A stretch of DNA of 64,000 bases, from positions 4,620,501 to 4,684,500 of the forward strand of contig NZ_CP160680.1 of NCBI RefSeq assembly GCF_040784935.1. Reading direction: 5' to 3'. Shown in pieces: positions 44,263-50,661 of the stretch (its first letter is position 1; every line of letters begins with the position of its first letter). A model generated the notes under the pieces. That model searched no databases, had not been told where the DNA came from, and saw nothing but the letters and a program-made list of their open reading frames with translations. The DNA is from Lewinella sp. LCG006. Its GTDB lineage: Bacteria > Bacteroidota > Bacteroidia > Chitinophagales > Saprospiraceae. Both the position numbers and the translations under genes were made by a program.

Positions 44263-46053
44263 GTGAAAATTAAAGAAATTAGAATAAAAAGGTACCGTTC
44301 CATTCTAGATCTAAAACTAGAAATTGATTCTCTTGACGAAATCGCAACAATCTGTGGAGCGAATAATGTAGGAAAGACCAATGTGTTAAAAGCTGTTAAC
44401 CTATTCTTTAATTCAGAGCAATATGATTCTACAAGGGATAGTCCTAATCATAAATTTTATGGATCACGTGGAGGAAAAGTATATCCTGAGATTTTGTTAG
44501 TATTTCAATCCACGGATAAACTTTTCTCGGTAAAGAAAGAATTCGGGCTCGATGGCTTAGAATCGACTACAGGAACCAGAACATTTATTGGTACCAAAAA
44601 TACAAAGAACTTAACAGAAATAGAGATAAATGAAGTGATTAAGAAAATTGCCTTCTTTTTCATCCCATCAATCAATGTATCAACTCCTGATTTAATTAAT
44701 AGTTTGGTTGAAGATATATATGACATAGAGTATGATAAGTCTAGGTTTAGAGGACTAAAACAGCAATTAAAGGAATCGTTTGAAAACTACATTAATGGTA
44801 TAGTTGAGATTCTTAATTCTCTTGCCGGCGAAATAAACCCTTTATTTCAGGAATTCAATGATAATTGGCAAGTGGGATTTGAATTTACATCAGATGTTAA
44901 GAAATTTAGAGACTTAATTTCTACAGATATAGATTTTTTCCTTAATGACAAGTCTAATCGACATATCAGTGGAAAGGGCTCAGGTCTACAGCGAATCGGC
45001 TACATTCTATTACATAGCAGAATTATTAGTAAAATTTCTAAAAGAACCCCTATTCTTCTAATCGATGAACCTGATGTTTATCTTCATCAAGGACTTCAAA
45101 AAAAACTTCATGTACACCTAAAAAGCATGTGTGGAAAATGTCAAATAATCCTTACAACACATTCTCCTATATTTATTGACAGCTATTCTTTGGTGAATGT
45201 GTTTTTGTTAGATTTAGAAATTGGTGATAAACAATTATATAAAAGAACTAACAAAGAATTTTATGCACTTAGAACAGTTTCAGTAGATTTAAATAATGAT
45301 AGTGGATTCAAAAGAATCCGTGAATACTTAGGGATAAGTCTTGATGACTTTGAACTGCTTGATGGCTATAATGTAATGGTAGAAGGAGGATCAGACCTAA
45401 GATATATTCAAGAACTTGGACGATTTTATTCTTTTGAAGTTCCAAATATTATTACAACTCATGGCGTAACAAAATATGAGAAGCAGCTAGCGTTTTATAA
45501 TACTTTTTATAAGGATAAAGATATTAGACCTAAAATAAGAGTACTATTCGATAATGACATGGAGGGTAGAGAAGCTTATAAAAAAATTATCAAAAATCAG
45601 AGTAAAGATATATATAAATATATTGAAGTAAAATGTGAGTTTATACCAACTTATAGCGGTGAATTTCCAACTCATGAAAACGTAATAGGAAATAAGGTTT
45701 TTTGTAATCATGAAATCGAAGATTTTATCTATCCTGAAGTATTCTTAGAGCTAGCTAATAATATATTAGGTAAAAGAAATTTTAAAAAAGTAAATATTTC
45801 AGACCTTAAAGCAAAAATAGAGGCGAAAGCGTTTAAAGAAAAAGGAATATTAAACAATTTCGACATATGTAAGAACGAAAGTAATCCAGAAGATGGTAAT
45901 CAAATTGATTTCTCAAACAATACAATTAAAGAAGGCCTTGCTAAACAATTTACAATAGAAGGAAATAAGAAAATGGCAGATAAAATTACAAAGCTAGATC
46001 AAAAACATGCCTATGTCAAGATGTTTATAAAAGAACTATGTGAGGTATTTTAA
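44263..46053 (+). CDS. OLD-type ATPase/TOPRIM endonuclease
   Basis: 596 residues, GTG start. ABC-type ATPase: Walker A CGANNVGKTNVLK (residues 32-39), signature-like SGKGSGLQRIGYILL (about 240), Walker B ILLIDEPDVYLHQG (about 268) and switch histidine TTHSPIFID. The TOPRIM nuclease half follows: glutamate in YNVMVEGGSDLRYIQ (about 375), DxD-type metal site VLFDNDMEGREAYKK (about 430), and NHEIEDFIYPEVF. This is the layout of OLD family nucleases, which include the P2 Old protein and GajA of the Gabija phage-defence system. No helicase (GajB/UvrD) gene is next to it, so it is a stand-alone OLD. Codon use is strongly AT-rich compared with the flanking chromosome, consistent with transfer. Confidence 0.9.
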   Translation: MKIKEIRIKRYRSILDLKLEIDSLDEIATICGANNVGKTNVLKAVNLFFNSEQYDSTRDSPNHKFYGSRGGKVYPEILLVFQSTDKLFSVKKEFGLDGLESTTGTRTFIGTKNTKNLTEIEINEVIKKIAFFFIPSINVSTPDLINSLVEDIYDIEYDKSRFRGLKQQLKESFENYINGIVEILNSLAGEINPLFQEFNDNWQVGFEFTSDVKKFRDLISTDIDFFLNDKSNRHISGKGSGLQRIGYILLHSRIISKISKRTPILLIDEPDVYLHQGLQKKLHVHLKSMCGKCQIILTTHSPIFIDSYSLVNVFLLDLEIGDKQLYKRTNKEFYALRTVSVDLNNDSGFKRIREYLGISLDDFELLDGYNVMVEGGSDLRYIQELGRFYSFEVPNIITTHGVTKYEKQLAFYNTFYKDKDIRPKIRVLFDNDMEGREAYKKIIKNQSKDIYKYIEVKCEFIPTYSGEFPTHENVIGNKVFCNHEIEDFIYPEVFLELANNILGKRNFKKVNISDLKAKIEAKAFKEKGILNNFDICKNESNPEDGNQIDFSNNTIKEGLAKQFTIEGNKKMADKITKLDQKHAYVKMFIKELCEVF

Positions 46054-46065
46054 ATATAATTGATA

Positions 46066-46185
46066 ATGTGCCCAACAAAAAAGCCTCAAAGCCCAACAGA
46101 GCGTAGCGATGGCTGGCGTTGAGGTTCAACACGGCCTATACGCACATGCTCCTTCGTCGCACTTTGGCTACTGCGGACGTTGAAC
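46066..46185. repeat. Paired imperfect palindromes after the OLD gene
   Basis: First: CCTCAA-A-GCC (46084-46093) against GGC-G-TTGAGG (46115-46124). Second: GTTCAAC (46124-46130) and GTTGAAC (46179-46185), 62 nt end to end, matching the RYYYAAC...GTTRRRY frame of attC recombination sites. The inner arms pair poorly, so an attC identity is only a possibility. Confidence 0.35.
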
Positions 46186-46227
46186 AAAACCACCTCCGTT
46201 TCCTACGCTTAATCCCTTGTTTTTTAA

Positions 46228-46258
46228 TTGATTAGTCATCTGTTCTTCGCTAATTTTG
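46228..46258 (+). promoter_or_regulatory. Promoter of recombinase remnant, copy 1
   Basis: TTG (46228-46230), 20-nt spacer, TAATTTTG (46251-46258): exact Bacteroidota consensus. The ATG of the recombinase remnant is at 46285. The same promoter is duplicated at 49835-49865. Confidence 0.75.
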
Positions 46259-46284
46259 TTTCCTCATTCACAAAACAAAAAGCG

Positions 46285-46590
46285 ATGAAAACGAAAGAAG
46301 CTTATCAGCAAGGATTGTGCACGTATTTGATCTTGAAGAACTACAGCGCGGCGACGATCTCGGAGCATGGTTGTGCTTTTCGACAGTTTTTGGACTGGCG
46401 TATAGAGGGGAAGCATGGAGAGGATTTCACCCCCGAGCAAGCGCGACAATATTTGCTCTACCGTTACGAACAGGGCTTGAAGTGGCAGACCATCAACGGG
46501 GACTATTCGGCGATCCAGAAGTTTTTATCTTTTTTTCGATCAGTTGGTAGGAAAATGCGGTGCAGAACTACCGAAAAAAGCCTAAATTAG
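46285..46590 (+). pseudogene. N-terminal remnant of a tyrosine recombinase, copy 1
   Basis: About 101 codons from ATG 46285: MKTKEAYQQGLCTYLILKNY, SAATISEHGCAFRQFLDWRI, FTPEQARQYLLYRYEQGLKW, QTINGDYSAIQKFLSFF. This is the SAM-like core-binding domain of phage/Xer-type integrases. After LSFF the frame is disrupted; other frames give FDQLVGK and then QNYRKKPKLVGK before a stop at about 46608, so at least two frameshifts and loss of the whole catalytic domain. The duplicated short version is at 49892-49963. Confidence 0.8.
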
Positions 46591-46647
46591 TCGGTAAGTA
46601 AAACAAACGAAATGCGCTTTTCCACTACAGTCGTTATCGATAAACTC

Positions 46648-46776
46648 TACCAGGGGTGGTAAATGTCTTAAGACAGGTCCAACGGCTCGTCGCCAAAGGC
46701 TTTGGCCGTCGGCGACTGATCTGTCTGCGCTGGTGATGGGAAGGTGAAGAGCTTTGGGTGGTGAGGGCGCAGACAG
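46648..46776 (+). promoter_or_regulatory. Structured leader of the 46803 gene with two competing hairpins
   Basis: A small hairpin TACCA-GGGG-TGGTA (46648-46661) is followed by two alternative stems. Stem A is GACAGGTC (46672-46679) with GATCTGTC (46718-46725), enclosing a GTCGCC/GGCGAC hairpin. Stem B is CTGTCTGCGC (46721-46730) with GCGCAGACAG (46767-46776). A and B share 46721-46725 and cannot form together. The downstream ATG is 26 nt after stem B. A diverged copy at 49953-50030 keeps both pairings. Confidence 0.5.
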
Positions 46777-46802
46777 GCTTTTGAGTTCAATTAGTAAGAG
46801 AA

Positions 46803-48170
46803 ATGAAGAAGTTGAACAAAATAATTGTGGTACTAGCCATATTTTTTGGAGTTTTAAGCTGTCAACCAGAAGTTCCAAGAGAGTATCTTGAATTCCCTAT
46901 TAAAGAGTATATAGTTGATGTAACCTCTGACACAACATTATTTGGCGATCAAGGAACGAGAATTTTTATCGGCAGAGAGACTTTTCAATTTCAAGATGGT
47001 AAAATTGTCACTGATTCTATAAAGATCGAGCTGAAGGAATTTTACAAAAAATCAGATATAATTCTAGCCGAACTATCAACTGAATCAAATGGAATTATTT
47101 TGGAAACAGGTGGAATGCTACATATTAGGGCAATGGCAAATGGAGAAGAATTAGAAATTAGACCAGACAAAAGAATAGTGGTGCATTTCCCTAAAGAGGG
47201 GGCGGATTATAGACAGATGAATTTGTTTTATGCAGATGAGTCATCAACAGATACTGTAGTAAATAACTGGAATGTGGATACGGTTAATTTGGTGAAACGG
47301 ACTCTAAAATTAGGTTCTTTTGGTTGGTGGTATCCTGGGCCTGACGATTCAACTAGCTACAGCTTTACACCTAGAAACTATGTGGATACAGGTTATTATT
47401 GGAATCCACTTGATTTCTATGTATGCTCATATGATTTCAGTGAAGAGACTATCAAAGAGGTTGAAACTACACTGAATAGCAATACCTTTCCTGATTTTGA
47501 CAGCTGGAATGATTTTGGGGTTGAGTGTAGAATGTACATTTCGAGAGAAGGATACATAGAGACTCCGATAGTAGTTACAGGCTTGTCCAGCCGTGCGAAA
47601 AAAGAGATCCTCCAATTCTTGAGAGACTTACCTCAATTAGAACCTGGGAAAGATAAGGATGGAGATATAATAGAAAGAAGGGGATTGATCTTCATTGAAG
47701 GAGGAAATATTATTCCATTGTATAAGACTGATGAAGAATACCTTAAGTCATTTGATGAAAAATATTCAAAATATGAGGCGAATCCAATTAAAAGTATGGA
47801 CGATGCAGAGTTAAACTACTATATCTTTAGTGTCTCAGAGCTAGGTTGGATTAACTGTGATCGGTTTTTAGACTTTGAAGAAAAAGTTGATTTAATAACT
47901 GATTTTCCTGTGTCAACAGAGTTACAGTTAAAACTAGTATTTAGCGATATAAACGGCGTTTTAAAACCGGATATCGTAAAAGGGAAGTATGTTTTTTTTG
48001 GAGTACCTAAGGGACAAAATGCAACTCTAATTGGAATCAAATCAAAAGAAGGTAGGTTTTCAATGGCTTTTCATGATTTTGAGATAAGTGAAAATCCTAT
48101 TCAGGAACTTCAGTTTTCAGAGACCACATTGAGTGAATTGAGAGAAAGATTAAGTAGATATAATGACTGA
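46803..48170 (+). CDS. Hypothetical lipoprotein
   Basis: 455 residues. Lipobox FFGVLSC (Cys20) with export signal KKLNKIIVVLAIFFG. The N-terminal half is beta-rich, with a ZU5-like look (TRIFIGRETFQFQDGKIVTD, SIKIELKEFYKKSDIILAEL, LETGGMLHIRAMANGEEL). The second half holds the motif FSVSELGWINCDRFLDFEEK, which I recognise from other uncharacterised Bacteroidota lipoproteins. No catalytic motif is evident. Its AT-rich codon use matches the other cargo genes of the island. It lies 26 bp after the structured leader and downstream of the recombinase remnant and its promoter. Function unknown. Confidence 0.85.
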   Translation: MKKLNKIIVVLAIFFGVLSCQPEVPREYLEFPIKEYIVDVTSDTTLFGDQGTRIFIGRETFQFQDGKIVTDSIKIELKEFYKKSDIILAELSTESNGIILETGGMLHIRAMANGEELEIRPDKRIVVHFPKEGADYRQMNLFYADESSTDTVVNNWNVDTVNLVKRTLKLGSFGWWYPGPDDSTSYSFTPRNYVDTGYYWNPLDFYVCSYDFSEETIKEVETTLNSNTFPDFDSWNDFGVECRMYISREGYIETPIVVTGLSSRAKKEILQFLRDLPQLEPGKDKDGDIIERRGLIFIEGGNIIPLYKTDEEYLKSFDEKYSKYEANPIKSMDDAELNYYIFSVSELGWINCDRFLDFEEKVDLITDFPVSTELQLKLVFSDINGVLKPDIVKGKYVFFGVPKGQNATLIGIKSKEGRFSMAFHDFEISENPIQELQFSETTLSELRERLSRYND

Positions 48171-48189
48171 AAACAACTTAGCCTCCCCC

Positions 48190-48612
48190 GGCACGACACG
48201 AAGTCGCCACGAACACTATTAAACCACTGAATATGAGTTCATAAAGATGAACTTAGATATGCTTTAACCACTGGTACTACCCAGCGTTTCCTATGTCGGC
48301 ATGGGCTACTGGTAACGGTGGTTGGTGAAGCCCGACAGACAAATCGAGCCTTTCAAAAAGCACGCTGCGAAGTAGCCTTCAAAGCTGTTAATCCCTTAGG
48401 GCGAAGGCGGTGGAATAAGATGATAGGTACAAGCTAGTTGAATTCCGTAGCTCGGGATAAGTACTTAGTAATCAGATGGAACACCATTTTAATCCAAGTA
48501 CAAAGTACCTTATACCCTTGAACTCAGCGAAGCGGTCTTACGACCGAAGGAAGTAAAGTGGCACGTAGGGTTCTTAGAGGGGAAAGGGCAGTGATGCTCT
48601 GACCTACCCAAC
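48190..48612 (+). ncRNA. Structured noncoding region resembling an ORF-less group II intron remnant
   Basis: There is no supported ORF in 48171-48684. The 3' end GGCACGTAGGGTTCTTAGAG ... CTGACCTACCCAAC (48558-48612) resembles domain V 3' strand, domain VI and 3' splice end (AY) of group IIB introns. Upstream there are paired segments: AACCACTG (48266-48273) with CGGTGGTT (48316-48323), CGGTC-TTA-CGACCG near 48531-48545, and a GGC..GAC/GTCGCC hairpin near 48199. A complete domain V (AGC triad, tetraloop) and a 5' GTGYG end were not found, and no reverse transcriptase is present, so it would be a degenerate, immobile copy. It could instead be another structured RNA. Confidence 0.4.
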
Positions 48613-48684
48613 TCCAGCCCCTTCGCTTAGCTGTGCTCTGGCGCAGTAGCCAGAGTAGCCAACAATAAAAAACATAAAAGAAAA

Positions 48685-49761
48685 TTGAGAAATATTTACT
48701 ACAAAATAATTTGTTGCTTAGCGTTTGCCTTGTTCTTAATAGCAACTAATCAAAAGCTAAAATCAAAAACATCTATAAACCCAGTACCTGGTTCTTGTAC
48801 AATCTTCTCTGCGTCAGTTGGAGATAAAGCCTTTTATGGAAACAATGAAGACTACTATAAGTCTGAAACATATTTATGGACAAATGTGGCAAAAGACGAG
48901 AATTATGGTTGCATATATCTTGGGTTTGAAGACTATTCTCATCAGGGTGGAATCAATGAAAAGGGGCTTTGCTTTGATGCAAATGCTCTACCTAAATCAA
49001 CAATAAAACTTCATCTTGAATTAGCGTCTCCACCACATTATGAAGCTCCTTATGATGAATACATGATGTGGCTTCCAGTATTGATTCTAAGAAAAGCGGC
49101 TACCGTTAAAGAAGCGGTAGAAATTGCAAAAAAGTATCAAAGAAAAAATTGGTATCCAAAAGATGGAAAAGTAAAGTATCAATTAAACTTTGCAGATGCA
49201 ACGGGAGATGCTGTAATTATCAGCGTTGATGAATACGGAGAACTAGTGTATACAAAAAAGGAGAACGGAGAAAACTATTTACTTTCGACTAATTTTAATC
49301 GAGCAAATCCAAAGAATGCTTTTGAATATCCTTGCAAGAGATACAACAAGGCGGAGGAAATGTTAGGCGTAATAAAAAACGAAAATGACTTAACACCTGA
49401 TTATTTCAAAGCAATACTCGAATCAGTTCATCAAAAAGGGGTTTTTAACAGGACATTGTATTCTAATATTTTTGATTTAAAAAATGGTATTGTTTATTTA
49501 TATCATTGGCACCAATTTGAAGAAGTTGTGGTGTTGAATGTTGAACAAGAATTGGCTAAAGAAGAGTATGTGGTTAGGATTAAAGATTTATTTTCACAAA
49601 AGACGGTCAATAAGGCTTCAAATGGATTTGCAAAGTCCATTCTTTTATTGTGTTTAAAGATTATGGCAGGTACAATAATTATTGCTGGATTAATATATTT
49701 GATTAAGAAAAATAAATTGAATACTGCTGGCAACAACGCACATAAGGATCAGTCGAGCTAA
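48685..49761 (+). CDS. Ntn-hydrolase of the linear amide C-N hydrolase type with C-terminal membrane anchor
   Basis: 358 residues. A signal peptide (IICCLAFALFLIA) precedes PVPGSCTIFSASVGDKAFYG with the likely nucleophile Cys38 and GNNEDYY, the layout of choloylglycine hydrolase/penicillin V acylase-like enzymes in which Cys becomes the N-terminus after processing. Further family-like elements are GGINEKGLCFDANAL, FADATGDAVIISVD and LLSTNFNRANP. A hydrophobic helix near residues 318-342 (SILLLCLKIMAGTIIIAGLI) is followed by lysines, suggesting a type I anchored protein. Substrate unknown (bile-salt-like amides, acyl-homoserine lactones or peptides). AT-rich island gene. Confidence 0.8.
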   Translation: MRNIYYKIICCLAFALFLIATNQKLKSKTSINPVPGSCTIFSASVGDKAFYGNNEDYYKSETYLWTNVAKDENYGCIYLGFEDYSHQGGINEKGLCFDANALPKSTIKLHLELASPPHYEAPYDEYMMWLPVLILRKAATVKEAVEIAKKYQRKNWYPKDGKVKYQLNFADATGDAVIISVDEYGELVYTKKENGENYLLSTNFNRANPKNAFEYPCKRYNKAEEMLGVIKNENDLTPDYFKAILESVHQKGVFNRTLYSNIFDLKNGIVYLYHWHQFEEVVVLNVEQELAKEEYVVRIKDLFSQKTVNKASNGFAKSILLLCLKIMAGTIIIAGLIYLIKKNKLNTAGNNAHKDQSS

Positions 49762-49834
49762 GCGCCCGCCCGAATTTGATACACACGTTTAACAAGATCA
49801 CCTTGTTTCCTGTGTCTAATTATTTGTTTTTCAA

Positions 49835-49865
49835 TTGATTAATTGTTTGTTATTCGCTAATTTTG
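49835..49865 (+). promoter_or_regulatory. Promoter of recombinase remnant, copy 2
   Basis: TTG (49835-49837), 20-nt spacer, TAATTTTG (49858-49865). It is homologous to 46228-46258 with spacer substitutions but identical boxes and spacing. With the recombinase body deleted, it now points at the DinB gene at 50079. Confidence 0.75.
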
Positions 49866-49891
49866 TCTCCTCACTAGCAAAGCAAAAAGTG

Positions 49892-49963
49892 ATGAAAACG
49901 AAAGAAGTTCATCAGCAAGAACTGCGCAAATCTGTGGTGTTAAAGAATCCCCACCAGGGGTAG
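49892..49963 (+). pseudogene. N-terminal remnant of a tyrosine recombinase, copy 2
   Basis: Only 23 codons (MKTKEVHQQELRKSVVLKNP, then HQG, stop). It aligns with the first 19 codons of the 46285 remnant and then jumps across a deletion of about 330 bp to the CACCAGGGGTAGTA segment that matches 46648-46661. Homology between the two loci extends upstream to the GTTTCCT at about 49806. Confidence 0.75.
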
Positions 49964-50030
49964 TAAACGTCTGAAGACAGTTTCAACTGACCTGTCTGAA
50001 TAGAAAATATAGGGGGAGGTGCGCAGATAG
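49953..50030 (+). promoter_or_regulatory. Structured leader, copy 2, upstream of DinB
   Basis: Stem A: GACAG (49976-49980) with CTGTC (49992-49996). Stem B: CTGTCTG (49992-49998) with CAGATAG (50024-50030), all pairs kept with one G-U. It lacks the 31-nt inner hairpin of copy 1. The gene-free stretch 49762-50078 holds the promoter, the recombinase remnant and this leader. Confidence 0.45.
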
Positions 50031-50078
50031 GCCTTTGAATTGGCTACAATGTAAAACAACCTTTTTGAAGCAAAAAAA

Positions 50079-50546
50079 ATGACTCAATCTGAATTTATAA
50101 TCTTGAACTTTACGGAGATTAGGAGAAAAAGTATCAAACTTTGGAGAGGACTTCCTAAAAGCCATTACAATTGGAAGCCTGACGAAAAGGCAATGACTGC
50201 GATAGAAATGATTAGGCACGTGTTAGAAGCCGATTATGGATGGAATATTATCATCAATAATGGGAGTATGACAAACTATAGAACACCCTGGGAAAATCGA
50301 CCATTTGTTAGCGTTACGGATGAACTTGAATTTGCCGAACCCTATAGAAATGCATTTTTAGAAAGTGTTCGACAATTTTCGGATGCTGCATTAAACGAAA
50401 CTGAAATTGTTCATCCTGGAAATGGTGACAAGAAAATACTTGGAAAATATTTATTACGGATTGGTTATCACGAATCTGTTCACGCGGGACAATTCCTTTC
50501 GTATTTAAGAGCAATGGAAATTAATCGCCCAGAGATATGGGACTAA
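50079..50546 (+). CDS. DinB-superfamily protein
   Basis: 155 residues, full length for the superfamily. Metal-binding histidines are suggested by AIEMIRHVLEADYGWNIIIN and RIGYHESVHAGQFLSYLRAM (HxxxH). DinB-like four-helix proteins are putative metal-dependent thiol transferases (bacillithiol, mycothiol) or stress proteins; the specific reaction is unknown. It is transcribed in the same direction as the duplicated recombinase promoter 214 bp upstream. Last gene of the AT-rich island. Confidence 0.88.
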   Translation: MTQSEFIILNFTEIRRKSIKLWRGLPKSHYNWKPDEKAMTAIEMIRHVLEADYGWNIIINNGSMTNYRTPWENRPFVSVTDELEFAEPYRNAFLESVRQFSDAALNETEIVHPGNGDKKILGKYLLRIGYHESVHAGQFLSYLRAMEINRPEIWD

Positions 50547-50661
50547 AGAATAAAAAACATTGCATCCATTGGTTTCAATAAATTTCGGCTTATTAGCAAG
50601 CTAAAGCCAACTGGATCATAAATAAGCTCTGAATTACCTTCTATTTCAGCAACAAAAAATC

